Below are positions 31,293-42,105 of a stretch of DNA of 64,000 nt, piece by piece. The stretch comes from Anthostomella pinea. Taxonomy: Eukaryota > Ascomycota > Sordariomycetes > Xylariales > Xylariaceae. Under the pieces are notes generated by a model, which saw only the letters and a program-made list of their open reading frames with translations, was not told the DNA's origin and ran no database searches. The position numbers and the translations under genes are program-made. Numbering within the stretch: the first letter of the stretch is position 1; every line of letters begins with the position of its first letter. Location: the NCBI GenBank assembly GCA_963556695.1, contig CAUWAG010000010.1, forward strand, positions 2,356,001 to 2,420,000, written 5' to 3'.

Positions 31293-32537
31293 TTATATGC
31301 CAGCATCTACAGAACACTCCTGGATAAGAGCTTTAAGGCGTCCCTCTCTCCCATACCGCTCCAATGCTACCTCTTTCCACTCATCCCAGCATTGTTCAAC
31401 GCCAAAGACTCGAAGGATGGCATTCGCTAATGGTAACGCGTAGGCCCACTTTGGCTCAAGTCCCAATCCCCAGAAAAATCTCCTCGCCTTCTCGTCTTCC
31501 ATATGCTGTGCCAGCCCTAAATCTTTCTCGTGTACGGCATTCCTTAGGGCAACATCCTTGGAGCTCAGCGATACAGTGCCATCGCAAAGAGCTCTCATGT
31601 CGGCAGAAACGAGGGATAGAGCAAATACTTCTCGCCGCGGAACCACTCGAGCCATCTGCCAGTCGATAATGCCGGTAATGTTCGAGTCGCCGTCGACCAT
31701 CAGGTGATCACCCTTGTCGTCAACATGTTCCAGAAAGAACTTGCCCTCGGAATCGGAGAGCTGCGTTGCATTTTCCTGCAGGAATCGATACACCAGGTAG
31801 GCTTCTACAGGAAACTGAGGGTATAGTTGACCGTCCGCGATCAACGCCAGATATTGCTCGGCCCAGGCCGTTTAGTATGCAGCCGAGGTCTCGAATGGGC
31901 CGTAAGGCTCGAGACAGACGAACCGGTCGCTGGCCGTCGCCGAGATGGATGGCAATTCGTCGGGGGACTCTACGCATAGGGACCCGGCTCTGCTGAACGG
32001 GTGCCTGGCCAACTCGGCGTAGATCTCGGCAAGTCCTTTCCAAATTTTGGCGGCGTCGCCTTGACCATCCCAAGGCCTCCCCGGCAGCTCTTCCATGAGA
32101 AGAAAACATACCCCGACACCGTGACCGGTACCCTGAGAAGGAATGCCGAAAGAGAAGGCTCGCGGTGCCGGCACTGTGGTGGACTCTAGGAATTTCAAGG
32201 TCGCGTACTCGCTGCAAATTAGGTATTCTGCGAGACGAATCGGAAGCCCGACTGCAAAGCCAGAAACACGCGGCACTCGCATAAGCCAGGATGGTGATGC
32301 ATTGCCGAAGCGGATGCGAGCGTGGTAGTTGGCGCAGCCCATCAGAGCTTGAGACCCAACTACCTGCGAAGGGTATTCGAGAGTGCAAGATCTGTTGCCA
32401 TTCAGACTAGAGGCCAGATCGCAGACAGCCTTCTCGTTGATCTGAGCACGAAGCCGGCCGATTTCAGCAGCAATAAGCGCGCTATACGCCGTGTCGTCCA
32501 GGTCCTGGGAGGTGGTCACAGTCAGCACTACGTGCAT
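31293..32537 (-). pseudogene. Aminoglycoside-phosphotransferase-like (APH) protein, one in-frame stop
   Basis: One minus-strand frame of 415 codons runs from ATG 32537 to a stop at 31293 and is interrupted once, by TAA at 31874-31872 (codon 222). Both halves belong to the fungal APH/choline-kinase-like group: N-lobe with LMRVPRVSGFAVGL and VCFLLMEELPGRPW, then after the stop TAWAEQYLALIADG, FFLEHVDDKGDHLMVDGDSNITGIIDWQMARVVP (catalytic-loop and metal-binding segments) and the C-terminal helices. The surrounding ..AAY*TAWAEQY.. suggests a tyrosine codon TAC became TAA. The fungal family's small-molecule substrate is generally unknown. The gene borders the RIP block but C-to-A is not a RIP change. 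A sequencing error is the main alternative. Confidence 0.78.
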
Positions 32538-34238
32538 TGGTTTTTGCCAGGGCGACTCTCACTGCGGTGCTGCACTTGTGTAAAGTTCGACACATGTGAA
32601 TTCGACACAAGTGATTGCTGCAGACATCGCATCCGGCTCCGACTGCGCGCGCACTCGGTCTTGGGCACCCGGACACGGTGCAATCAAAGAACCTTGGGGC
32701 CATTAGGATTCGCGACGAAGTTGAACGGTGAAGAGCAGCGTGAGAAGAAATAATCCGGGTTGCCAAGGAGCCACGCGTGCCACGATTGAATGATTTACTA
32801 AGTAACCCTGCTCCAGCCGTGCGTGCGTCAATGTCTCACAGTACTTACTGCGACACCACGAACCCGCCTTGCTCGATGAAGATCCCGACCCCTAACCCCT
32901 GAACGCTGACACAAAAATGGATAGAAGCCGAGTCATTGGACCCCCAAGCAGCTGTGTCGCCAAAAGACAGCCTGGACGCATGCAGCTCCTATCAGACAGC
33001 ACCACACACAGTTGACTGGTCCATGTTGGCCGTAATGGTGACCTGACTCTTCGCCAATGGGCGTCGTGGACGGGACGCTGGAGTCGCGGACTCCAAAGAT
33101 TGAACTGTGACAACTACTCTGATTTGCTACTGCCCGTCCCGACAATCCGGAGCCGAGTGTCAGGGCGGTTAGCTGGCATCATCAAATGCTAATCCCCATG
33201 ACTCCTGCCTGACCAATGATGGGCGTATGGCTCCGGTGGCTATCTGGGTAATTCTAGCCAGGCATCCCCATATAAGCTCGCCTGTCAGACTGTCATGCGC
33301 TTCAGTACACTCTAGCCATCCTCCTCAATCACTGTCCCCGAAACTACTCAATCAAGATCCCATTGCCTGCGTGAATACCAGCACACTATATCGACCTTCA
33401 AAACTCAATACGTCACTCCTAGACGCCGACAACGTGATCGTCAACAACGGCACCAACGGCACCAAACCTCCTGTGGATCAGGTTGCTGGAAGCACACGCT
33501 GTGCCAAGGAGGATTGTAATAACTGGGCCGAGGCGAACTCTCGCTTCTGCAGCTCTCGTAGGTTCAGCCTACCACAGGAGATAAGCCTGATCCGAATGAC
33601 ACTAATGGTGGAACAGACCAAGGCTGATATGGAGTTATGGCGTACGTGTGGCAGTCCTCTGGACAGATAGTGTAGGGGTCTGGGCGAAGAGGTAGCCTTA
33701 ACCCCCCGACGGCATGTTCAGGCTGTTCGCTCGAGTGAAAGAGACATCAGGCCGGAAGCATTACGAATTGAATATAATGTATAAGGGGCCTCATCGTGTT
33801 GAATATACGGATGTCAATAGATTAGATTGATTATGTGAAAGATGACGACAATATAGTTATGGCACAGCGCATAGTTGAAGTTAAGAACGAAGGTATGAGT
33901 TTTAAAAGCTGTTTCTTAAGGATGACAAGACCCTTGATGCTAATCTCAGTTAGTGCAGGTGGTCGAAGCTTGACTACCCCATCTTTCCGGTGCTGCCCTG
34001 GAATATTCACGACCCCGCCGCCTGCAACCAATCAGACCACCAATTGATTCTTTCTAAAAAATAAAATTTCGAACTTGAAGGTCCAAAAGTTGCGACCACG
34101 ATCATCACCCACGACGATTCCAACCAACGTCCCGTACCGCAAACCGCAGCCTTCTCCTCAAACTACACACCCACTGCGTACCCTTAACGTACGCCGAACC
34201 GGAACAGCAGCCAGAAAAGCAAAAGGACAGCCTTCACG
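32538..34238. other. 1.7-kb intergenic region
   Basis: No supported gene. A plus-strand frame at 33227-33670 (147 codons) lacks motifs and splice support. At 33797-33835 a fragment TGTTGAATATACGGATGTCAAT matches the start of LTR family B. The region contains the NOP10 promoter near 34080-34238. Confidence 0.45.
33797..33835 (+). mobile_element. Fragment of LTR family B
   Basis: About 39 bp starting TGTTGAATATACGGATG align with the 5' end of the LTRs at 26422 and (reverse) 10175; similarity stops after ATTGATT. It is a truncated remnant outside the AT-rich blocks. Confidence 0.45.
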
Positions 34239-34604
34239 ATGCATCTCATGTACACGATCGACGACAGCGGCAAGCGCACCTACACGCTGAAGAAGGTGCT
34301 AGGCGGCGAGGTCACCAAGTCGGCGCACCCGGCGCGCTTCTCGCCCGACGACAAGTGGTCGCGCCAGCGCGTGACGCTGAAGAAGCGGTTCGGGCTTCTG
34401 TTGACGCAGCAGAGTGAGTCTTTCTTCTTTTCTCCCTACCGCCGTTATCACAAATGGAGAGAGGCAGAAGAGGGTGTTGGATATGGAAACGACCTTGAGC
34501 CGTGGGCGGGCTTGTTATTCTGCAGATTTGGTTTAGTTCTACTTTATGGACATGTGCTGACTCGACTGCTTCCTACAGAGAACAAGATTGCCGAGAACCA
34601 ATAA
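34239..34604 (+). CDS. NOP10: H/ACA ribonucleoprotein subunit NOP10
   Basis: Two exons, 34239-34413 and 34579-34604, with a 165-nt intron (GTGAGT...CTACAG), encode 66 residues: [20 protein letters not shown]...[28 protein letters not shown] and a short KNKIAENQ tail from exon 2. The family's conserved [10 protein letters not shown](Y/W)SRQR block is intact; yeast Nop10 has 58 residues. Nop10 holds the catalytic pseudouridine synthase Cbf5 in H/ACA snoRNPs in the nucleolus, needed for rRNA pseudouridylation and 18S processing. It is convergent with NOB1, another 40S-maturation gene. Confidence 0.95.
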   Translation: MHLMYTIDDSGKRTYTLKKVLGGEVTKSAHPARFSPDDKWSRQRVTLKKRFGLLLTQQSESFFFSPYRRYHKWREAEEGVGYGNDLEPWAGLLFCRFGLVLLYGHVLTRLLPTENKIAENQ

Positions 34605-35234
34605 TCGACGTATCCGGACGAAATGCCGAACGAAAACGAAGATTTGACGGGGATTCGGTCCCAAAATGCATTGGGTTGGCGTTAGTGGTGTGTTGAACGA
34701 TTGTTCTGGCTTGGACTTTATGATCTGCGATACCCGAAGTTCAGGTTCGAGGTTGGTCGGCAGCACGAGTGGCGGGAGTATGGGAAGACCCCGGAAGCGC
34801 TGTCGCGGTGCGGTTCCAAAGCCAAGGGGGCCCTCCGATGTTGGCGAAGGGGATATCAGGACAGCACGTACTGTGCTATGGATTTCCAAGACCATACGAA
34901 GGCTCAAGTGGCACTGTGGATCCAGTGCATGGACCCATATGGAGTATTCTGGTAACCCCACCGGATATGTTTGAGGTTACCTGATGAAGGCTGCCTGGCA
35001 ACCCTTTCTTGCCCCAGGTACCTCACCACTGTAATTTAGGTATTTAGATACATCTAGGATGGAATCCTTTCCATCCGACCTTTTAATCAAGCACCACCCA
35101 GACCACTGATAGATTACAACAAGACTTGTGATTTATCAGCATCTGGGAAAGCTACCAAAAGGCACAGCACGATGAAAGGCCGGCAATGTCTTGGTGTCAA
35201 TCTATTCGCAAGCCCAGCTCCCACTACCTATATA
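34605..35234. other. Intergenic region between convergent NOP10 and NOB1
   Basis: Shared 3' space. Overlapping short frames around 34666-34984 on the plus strand lack motifs; nothing else recognised. Confidence 0.45.
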
Positions 35235-36671
35235 TCAGTGCTTCTTTCTCGAATTGACATTTCTTCCCGCGCCCACACGTATCCTCCCAGGACCAGATTG
35301 CCGATTTCCAGTCAAGATGCTCGGCAGATAATCCTCATCCATCAGATCCCTTGTCTTCATCCTCTTGTCGTCAGTCGACTTCTTCACGTACTCCTTCTGA
35401 TCCTCGGCAAATATCAAATCCCTGCCCCATCCATTCTGGCCACCTCCAGGACCTCTCATCTTCCCGTTCGACGTCCCGTGCACCGGCTTGGGGACACTGT
35501 AGACGTTTCCCCGATTGTTCCACTGGAAGTTCTTCTTGAGATGTATCGCAAAGTTTCCGTTCTGGTCCGTAGAGCAGCTCACGCGCGTCAGTGTTGGCTG
35601 TCCGCATTTGGGGCAGAACTGCTTGCTCATGTCCCGCGTAATCTGGAAGCAGCCATGACACCGCAGTACCCACGTCTTGACCCGAGTTATTCGAGCCATG
35701 TTCGGCGAGACGAGGTTCAAGTTCATGCGGAGGAGTACGTTCTGCATGGCGTAATCGGACGTCAGCAGGGCGACCTGGAGAAATCGCTGGATCGGCTGGT
35801 CGGGAGCGGAGAGTTGGTCTCTCGCTTGATGTTGCTTGAGGTTCGCTGGCGTGATCCATCCCTCGTCATCGTCTTCTTCCACCACGTGCGCTTTCGTCTC
35901 GGCTGTCGCCAAGTCATCTGGTGTGAAATCTGCTATTGGTAGTGCAGACGGTTCTAGGCTGAGAGAATCGAGTGTCTGCGAGACCGTTTCTTGCGCAATT
36001 GTAGGTCCTACTTGTTCCCATGGTTTCTCTGCCGGCTCTTCTGCCGACGCTGAGACTGGTGTTTCCGACAGACCATCTTCCGTAGCCTTGTCGGGTTCAT
36101 CTTCAGCGCTTGATGGGGCAGCTACTGACTTGGCATCCTCGACCGAATGTACGTTCTCCGTCGTCGTCGTAGTGGCATCATCTTGACTAGCCGGCTCTTT
36201 CTCCTGCGCGGCAGGCGACTTCCCGTTCAGACCCTTCTGCCCAGGCGTCTTGCGCAACCGCCAATCGCCACCATTCCTCTCGCACTCCAGCTCGTACGTC
36301 AACGCTATCAGGTGCAGATCAGGTCTGCTCAGCACCTCGAGGTCGCCCGTCCGCCGTGCGAAGTCGGTTGCGAACTTGACGCTCTCCGGCTTCGGACTGC
36401 GCTGCTTCAGGAATGGCAGGAGTGTAGTCTCGACGCGCGTTCTCGTAGCGGCATCGCGGATTTCTGATATGACGGACGGTAGGGTGTAGAGCTCCACTGC
36501 CTGCGCGAGCAGGGTGCTCACGGGAGGGTCGTTCTTGATCAGTGGTCCGGCGTCCAGGACGAGGGAGTGGATAGCTTTCGAGGCTGTCGGTTCCGGTGCT
36601 TCTGGTACTTCTGTGACTGTAGGGGCCGTCTCTCGCGCTTCGGGTGCTCGGTGATCTTCGGTGGTCGCCAT
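35235..36671 (-). CDS. NOB1: NOB1, 20S pre-rRNA D-site endonuclease
   Basis: A single-exon protein of 478 residues from ATG 36671 (MATTEDHRAPEA). The N-terminal PIN domain shows HSLVLDAGPLI, LPSVISEIRD and GDLEVLSRPDLHLIALTYELE, giving the acidic catalytic residues. A long low-complexity acidic linker follows, then the zinc ribbon CHGC...FCPKCGQPTL (about 335-360) and a basic C-terminus RIRVGAGRNVNSRKKH. Nob1 cleaves 20S pre-rRNA at site D to make mature 18S in late cytoplasmic pre-40S particles. The frame is open to an upstream ATG at 36839, but the additional 56 residues look like translated 5' UTR (with a TATATAG stretch inside). A telomere-like motif lies 204-219 bp upstream of the chosen ATG. 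Confidence 0.93.
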   Translation of the reverse strand: MATTEDHRAPEARETAPTVTEVPEAPEPTASKAIHSLVLDAGPLIKNDPPVSTLLAQAVELYTLPSVISEIRDAATRTRVETTLLPFLKQRSPKPESVKFATDFARRTGDLEVLSRPDLHLIALTYELECERNGGDWRLRKTPGQKGLNGKSPAAQEKEPASQDDATTTTTENVHSVEDAKSVAAPSSAEDEPDKATEDGLSETPVSASAEEPAEKPWEQVGPTIAQETVSQTLDSLSLEPSALPIADFTPDDLATAETKAHVVEEDDDEGWITPANLKQHQARDQLSAPDQPIQRFLQVALLTSDYAMQNVLLRMNLNLVSPNMARITRVKTWVLRCHGCFQITRDMSKQFCPKCGQPTLTRVSCSTDQNGNFAIHLKKNFQWNNRGNVYSVPKPVHGTSNGKMRGPGGGQNGWGRDLIFAEDQKEYVKKSTDDKRMKTRDLMDEDYLPSILTGNRQSGPGRIRVGAGRNVNSRKKH

Positions 36672-38048
36672 CTTGTCGCGGTAGAGCAGGCGAGATCGGT
36701 CATTCTCTATCCCAAATCCAGGAGTAAGCGATGCAGTGGGTAGAGATGGTGGGGTTGACGATATATAGTATGGCGGGGTTGTCGCAGGAAAAGTTTTGGC
36801 GGAGAAGTCGGGCAGAATCTGCTTGTGCTGCACCTGCATGGCAGCGGCTTGACAGTCTCATGTTTTATATCTGACCCTAACCCTAACCCTGACAGTAGAA
36901 GTTCAACATACTTAGACTCGACAGATCAACGGCATACCCAGATTCACGTACTCCAGTATCATCGTAATTGTCGTTCGATGTCCCGTCAACGGGGGCTGGC
37001 GTATAAAATGGTCACGGATTTCGGCGTCATTAGATTAGATCATGGGCTGCCATGTTGGTTATGGACACATCCCAACTCTGCAAAAACTGCGGAAGAATTT
37101 GGAAGCATCTACGGGCCATGTTGGGCAGATAAGGAGGAAATGTGCGCGCGGAAGAACACAGACGCGGAGGAATAACGGCTTTGTTCCGTGACTTCCTCGT
37201 TACGCCGGGTTTTCCCCCTTACTGCTCATCCTAGGCCCTTGCAACAAAATATGTAAGCTCGTTGTGCCCTGGACAGTCACGAAAACCACTTAAGGACATA
37301 CGGTATGTATGCTTACGAATATTCTGAAAAGAATATGTTCAGGCGCATGTAGCCTTCGACTCCCTTTGAGCTGTAGGTAGGGTACCGGCTTCTTCTGGTT
37401 CTGAGGTGAGAGAATGTCGACACAGTTCACAGTATACCTAGGGTAGGTAGATAATACCTACACTCCCACCCAAAGCAAATGGGACCGTATAACACCCGTC
37501 CAGTAGTGGTAGATCTGTACAATCCATCCCAGAGGAACGAAAGCCATTCGAGTCGAGCTTATACAGTGTCGCAGCGTCATTCGACCCTGTCTGAACCCTC
37601 GCTCGCACTGGCACCGCATCCCCGTTGAAGACCTCCAGGCCGTCCCCCGTCCCGCGCTCGACCGCAAATGCCTCTCCTGGCCCGGTCGTGAGTATAGTAT
37701 GTTCTTCTATCTGTATGTATGTGGCGTGCGTGGTCTCGTTATTCTCTATCTACCTTAACTACGCAGCGAAGAACATGTTGTTTAGATTATCAATCAAGCT
37801 GCAAGTAAACATTGTGCATGACTTGGGGTTGGATGCTGTTGTTCCGGCGATGTTTTCATGCCACGATAGTTACAAATAGACGCACGGCACGCTTCCAAAC
37901 TCCTGCCTCAAACGACAGCAATCCGTTGCATATGTTAGAGGTTCAGGTTCAGGTACATCTTTGACCTTGTCTCATTCGATTGGTATCATGTCATTTATTG
38001 TACATTCACTAAGCTGTGGACGGAGAGGGGCAACGGCTGGATGGCACC
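36672..38048. other. Intergenic region between NOB1 and MMC1
   Basis: About 1.4 kb without a supported gene. It holds the NOB1 promoter with the telobox-like motif, and the 3' region of MMC1. Confidence 0.45.
36875..36890. promoter_or_regulatory. Telobox-like motif upstream of NOB1
   Basis: CCCTAACCCTAACCCT, i.e. 2.7 units of the fungal telomere repeat. Telobox motifs are known in promoters of ribosome-biogenesis and ribosomal-protein genes of fungi and plants, where Tbf1/Myb-type factors bind. Position in front of NOB1 fits that role. Confidence 0.6.
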
Positions 38049-39986
38049 TCACTTCAGCTTTAGCAACAGCTCCTGAGCCTTCTGGACCAGGTCTTTCGCC
38101 TTCTCCAGACCAGCCTGTCCCTCAGACTTCCCTCTCGCCTCCTGGACAGCCTGCGCTTGTGACAAGGAGTTGCCGACCACACCTTCGACACCCCTGACAG
38201 CCTTGCGGCCCTCTTCTCTTACTTCGCCCTCCCAGAACTCGCGCGCCGCCTCCCAGCGCTTCTGCATGCGTCTCATGCTCCACACGATACCCAGTGCAGC
38301 AACGGCACCTGCTTCGTAGAGCGTTGTGGTCAATGTACCAACGTATACGAGGGTGCCGAGTGCGGTCGTCAGACCTGATGTTGTCAATGTCTGGACGACG
38401 AGCTTCTGGGCGAGTGCCTGCAAAGCAGGGATCGTCTCTGTCTGAAGGTAGTGTCGAGTGGCGGGGATATTCATAGGCCAGCTAGCTGCCGCTGTCGATG
38501 GTGAGTTGGATGTTGCGGATCCCACATCACTACTAGGAGGTACTGAGGCCGCATGCTCCGAAGGGATTGACATCGGAGCCAGAGGTACGCCAGCCTCTTT
38601 CATTCTTCCTGCGAGGAAGATAGCGCTTCTATCAGCCCCTGGCAGGAATCGCTGGTTTAGGATGTCGCTCGTAAGCATCCCGACATCATCCACTCGCCAA
38701 AAAAGTTTCCACCACCCAAGCTTTCGCCATCTCTTGCTAGCGAATGCGGCGTCAAGTTGCTCCTGTAATTCAGAATGAGCGCTCTCGGCCCAACTCTCAA
38801 GACTACTCCGGAGTGTGCTGACAGGCGCGGGTTTGGTAGAGGAAGATAGTGAAGCGCCGAGTTTCCGAGCTTCTTCGACCTGAATGGCAGCCGACGTGTT
38901 TCTCAGCAAGGAGGCGATAAGCTCCTTGACAGGCGGTTTGGTGGTGTTGTCAGGCGTAGTGAAAATATCAGCCTTCAGCCACTCCACCAGCTTCGGGAGA
39001 TTGCTCTGAAACCAGAGATGCTCGTACTCGATAGCATCACGGAGGTTATTTCGCACCAGTCCCAGTCCAGTATTGGCGGTTCCGACATCAATAGGGGTAA
39101 ATGGTAGGGATGCCGTGTCAACCGGCTTGTAATCGGGCAGATTAACAGCGGCTGAGATGACGTTTTGGCTTTCGAACGTAGGCATGGATACAACAGATGC
39201 GGCACCCAATATGCCATCCGCCACAATCAGGGCCTTGTGGACCGGAGTTGTGATAGGACTGTACCTCCCAGTACTGGAAATTGGGATATCCACAGTAGGG
39301 ACCAGTACAGACTCCTCGAAGCCTTCCATGGCGCCGACTTCTTGTGCCGTGGCGAAAGGATTCGTCTCCAAGAAGAGGAGCTCGAGACTGTAGCCGTTCA
39401 GTGTCGCGGACGAGACATTGACCTCGTGCAACAGGCTGTTTTTCGCGACGGAGATGGACCCATCCTCTTGGCGTTCTGTGGCTCCAACCCGTACTATCAT
39501 GGGCTGTGACAAGTTGTGTTGGTCGACCTCCTGCTCCCATTGTTCCGCGGCTTTCAATGGGTCTGCCAACAGAAGCTTCAGAACTTCTTTCGCCGTCTTG
39601 TTAGACTCGGACTCATTTGCAAGAGCTAGTATCGCAACCCGTATAGATTCGTTACCGGGGGTTTGTCGCAAGCCACTGAGAGCCAGCTGCAGTCGAGAAA
39701 GGTTCACGTAGTTGGCAGCGTGTTTCTGTAGTTCAATGAGGACGTGTTCGAGGTCTTTGCGAGTGTTCGGGAAGGCGGCGTCGTCCGAAGTTGCGACGGT
39801 CGATTCGAGCCTGCGAGCAGGAGGCGCTCCTCTCCGGTTCGCATGCCGCGCGGGTCGAAGACTGGGTTGTGGCGAGAGCGAGCAAAAGAGACAGACGGAT
39901 TGCCTCTCGGGGTGAGGCTTCTTCTGCAGCAGGGCATTCTGATGCCCAACGGACCGCAGGTGTGTTCGAGGGATTCGAGGAGGCAT
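38049..39986 (-). CDS. mmc1: Mmc1-like mitochondrial membrane protein
   Basis: A single-exon protein of 645 residues. The N-terminus is rich in R/H/S with no acids (MPPRIPRTHLRSVGHQNALLQ...), a mitochondrial presequence ending around residues 55-62 (ARRLEST). The middle resembles a degenerate dynamin-type G domain (LERVL-like helices, LLADPLKAAEQWEQEV, IVRVGA.., VHKALIVADGILG) without a recognisable GTP-binding P-loop. The C-terminal region has two hydrophobic segments (LTTALGTLVYVGTLTTTLYEAGAVAALGIV, about 550-580) followed by a charged helical tail; this is the Mmc1 C-terminal domain of fungi. From what is known of this family it is a dynamin-superfamily-like pseudoenzyme of the inner mitochondrial membrane working with MICOS. 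Divergent from UBC7 over 378 bp. Confidence 0.78.
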   Translation of the reverse strand: MPPRIPRTHLRSVGHQNALLQKKPHPERQSVCLFCSLSPQPSLRPARHANRRGAPPARRLESTVATSDDAAFPNTRKDLEHVLIELQKHAANYVNLSRLQLALSGLRQTPGNESIRVAILALANESESNKTAKEVLKLLLADPLKAAEQWEQEVDQHNLSQPMIVRVGATERQEDGSISVAKNSLLHEVNVSSATLNGYSLELLFLETNPFATAQEVGAMEGFEESVLVPTVDIPISSTGRYSPITTPVHKALIVADGILGAASVVSMPTFESQNVISAAVNLPDYKPVDTASLPFTPIDVGTANTGLGLVRNNLRDAIEYEHLWFQSNLPKLVEWLKADIFTTPDNTTKPPVKELIASLLRNTSAAIQVEEARKLGASLSSSTKPAPVSTLRSSLESWAESAHSELQEQLDAAFASKRWRKLGWWKLFWRVDDVGMLTSDILNQRFLPGADRSAIFLAGRMKEAGVPLAPMSIPSEHAASVPPSSDVGSATSNSPSTAAASWPMNIPATRHYLQTETIPALQALAQKLVVQTLTTSGLTTALGTLVYVGTLTTTLYEAGAVAALGIVWSMRRMQKRWEAAREFWEGEVREEGRKAVRGVEGVVGNSLSQAQAVQEARGKSEGQAGLEKAKDLVQKAQELLLKLK

Positions 39987-40364
39987 GTTCCCGTGGTGGC
40001 GGAAACATGGAATTGCAAGCCGTCCCGGATGGAACGAACTTCGAAGCTCGAGCTGTAGCCTGTAGCTTCATTTGGTCCGGAAGTGACGTCTGGAGCTGCA
40101 CCAGGATGTTTCCTGCAGGTCCCGCTTTCTTACCTCATCCGTGTTCAACGCCGGAGAAAGTCCGGTTAGTCAGTCACCAGAGCTCCGAAGCCCCAACCCC
40201 CACCCCCCCAGCCCACCTGCGGAGGGGTCAACCGTCCTCTCTTTCAACAATCACTGCCAGTCATACAACCACTGCACGACCTAGTACCTATATTAACCCA
40301 GCCTTCCGACCTGCGTCAGCGCTTTCATCCTCACGGGAACCTCTTGCAACCGAACACTGCCAAG
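39987..40364. promoter_or_regulatory. Divergent promoter region MMC1 / UBC7
   Basis: 378 bp between two start codons. A C-rich stretch CCCCAACCCCCACCCCCCC lies near 40192-40208, about 160 bp upstream of the UBC7 ATG. No gene. Confidence 0.5.
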
Positions 40365-40924
40365 ATGGCGTCAACAACCCACCGCAGGTTACTCACTGAA
40401 TACAAGACCCTCACCAACAACCCACCGGAAGGCATCACTGCCGGACCCGTCAGCGAGGACGACATGCTGCACTGGGAGGCTCTCATCCAGGGACCCGAGG
40501 GAACGCCGTTTGAAGGTGGTATCTTCCCAGCCGAGCTGAAGTTCCCTAAGGATTACCCTCTCGCGCCGCCAAAGATGACATTTCTCGGGGAGATCTTCCA
40601 CCCAAATGGTAGGCTTTCCCCTTACCGAACGCTTGAAGGACCCAGATCTGACCACAATCTGTTATTATAGTCTACGCCAACGGCGTCGTCTGCATATCCA
40701 TCCTCCACCCGCCTGGTGACGACCCGAACCGCTACGAACATGCCTCCGAGCGCTGGAGCCCTATCCAATCCGTCGAGAAGATCCTGTTGTCTGTCATGAG
40801 CATGCTAGCAGAGCCAAACGATGAAAGCCCTGCGAATATTGATGCTGCGAAGATGTGGAGAGAAAACCGGCCCCGGTACGAGCAGAGAGTGCGCGATGGT
40901 GTACAGCGCATGCTGGGGCTGTAA
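40365..40924 (+). CDS. UBC7: Ubiquitin-conjugating enzyme E2, UBC7 type
   Basis: Exons 40365-40608 and 40671-40924 join in phase over a 62-nt intron to give 165 residues, exactly the length of yeast Ubc7. The E2 fold shows [53 protein letters not shown], the HPN of the active site just before the splice, and the catalytic Cys89 in [12 protein letters not shown]. The 13-residue acidic loop after it ([18 protein letters not shown]) is the hallmark of Ubc7/UBE2G2. The family builds K48 chains with Cue1 and Hrd1/Doa10 in ER-associated degradation. The start was chosen at the ATG in CAAGATGG; an upstream in-frame ATG at 40344 adds seven residues only. Confidence 0.95.
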
Positions 40925-42105
40925 CAGGCGCATAAGGGTCATTATGGCCATAGCTTCGGCATCGGACAGACTCATCCGCATGGTCGCTAGAGGTGACGAT
41001 TGTGGGGTTCTGGTTGCGCAGCCTGGACTGCATGCTCGACAAACGACTCGAGCTGAATTCGACGTTAATATCACCGTCTCTTGCGACGTAAAGAGATGTC
41101 GCAGGGAGTGGAGATACAAGGCCAGCGCCAACGATGGCGTCAAGGTGATCCATATCGACAAGGTATGGTGGGAAGAGTCGAAGAACGCCAAGGTCGGCTT
41201 CCGTTAGTTGGCAAGAACCCCGTGGGCGGGGACAAGGACGTGTATGACTACTCCGGCAGAGGGTGGTCCCTGGTCGAGGCCGAGTCCCTCGCCAACTACT
41301 GATATCCATTGGCAAGACAGCGAAAGCAAGAGACGCTGAACCATAAAAACTGCGTTCATTGAATTGACTGGGGTCAACATCATATTTGGTATAAGCGCGA
41401 TGGAATAGACATTCTAAGATTATTTCAGAGCGTTTATTTCATGACTGCCATCGTCGATGTTTAGAACTTATCGTGGCTTGCTCATGAATGTTGTCTTCGG
41501 GATATGAAGCGGTGGAACAAGCAATGAGAATAGCTTCCCGAATATGAACAGATTAATACAAGGCGCTTATTCCGTCATTACCAAAGCTGCCTTGCAGTTT
41601 CACAAAAGCGTATAGGCAGACTTACAAGCAGTAACCATACCTTACTTTCTATATCCGGTCAGGTTGATAAAAAAGCCCGTCTTGAGGAACCCTGACCTTG
41701 AATAATGTGCATCAACATTATGGCTACTCAGAGCTCCTTTCCTCCTTGGAGCTTCCAATTCACATGGTATCTCACGCTACATGCTGCATATGAAAAGAGA
41801 CACTTGCATCGTGTCATCGGGCCACCCCGGTCTATGAAGAATGGGCTTCTAGGCAGCTAGCTTATGCATATAAATCGGCCGGCTGGGACAGCTATGTAAG
41901 GCATGAGGTATGAGGCAACAGAGATTTCGGGGGCAGGGACACCAGGTGGGTGGGTTGACTGTATCCTTTCCATTAACGCCTGTCTATGCTGGGTACCTAT
42001 GCAGTGTGCATATCCGCGGCTCGCGGCGAAAGCAATACCCGCCACATCTCCTACCAAGGCTAATAAAACATATCATGAACGCCCCAAAGCAAAATTTTCC
42101 CGATC
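40925..42105. other. Intergenic region with a possible gene remnant
   Basis: About 1.2 kb. On the plus strand at 40944-41302, CDVKRCRREWRYKASANDGVKVIHIDKVWWEESKNAKVGF is followed in another frame by GKNPVGGDKDVYDYSGRGWSLVEAESLANY and a stop; together they read like the C-terminal half of a small protein with a frameshift near 41205. No start or family is recognised, so it is left as a possible relic. 41330-42105 shows nothing. Confidence 0.3.

Noticed and set aside
33227..33670. 147-codon plus-strand frame
   Set aside because: Starts with ATG but has no domain, signal peptide or supporting intron structure, and lies in a region with LTR debris.
34666..34984. Three overlapping frames between NOP10 and NOB1
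   Set aside because: All three plus-strand frames are open together without motifs, typical of GC-balanced non-coding DNA.
36672..36839. N-terminal extension of NOB1 to an upstream ATG
   Set aside because: The extra 56 residues are unlike the family and overlap a TATATAG stretch; a 5' UTR is more likely.
38975..40101. Frames of 80-200 codons opposite or overlapping MMC1 and its promoter
   Set aside because: Shadows of the MMC1 coding sequence in other frames.
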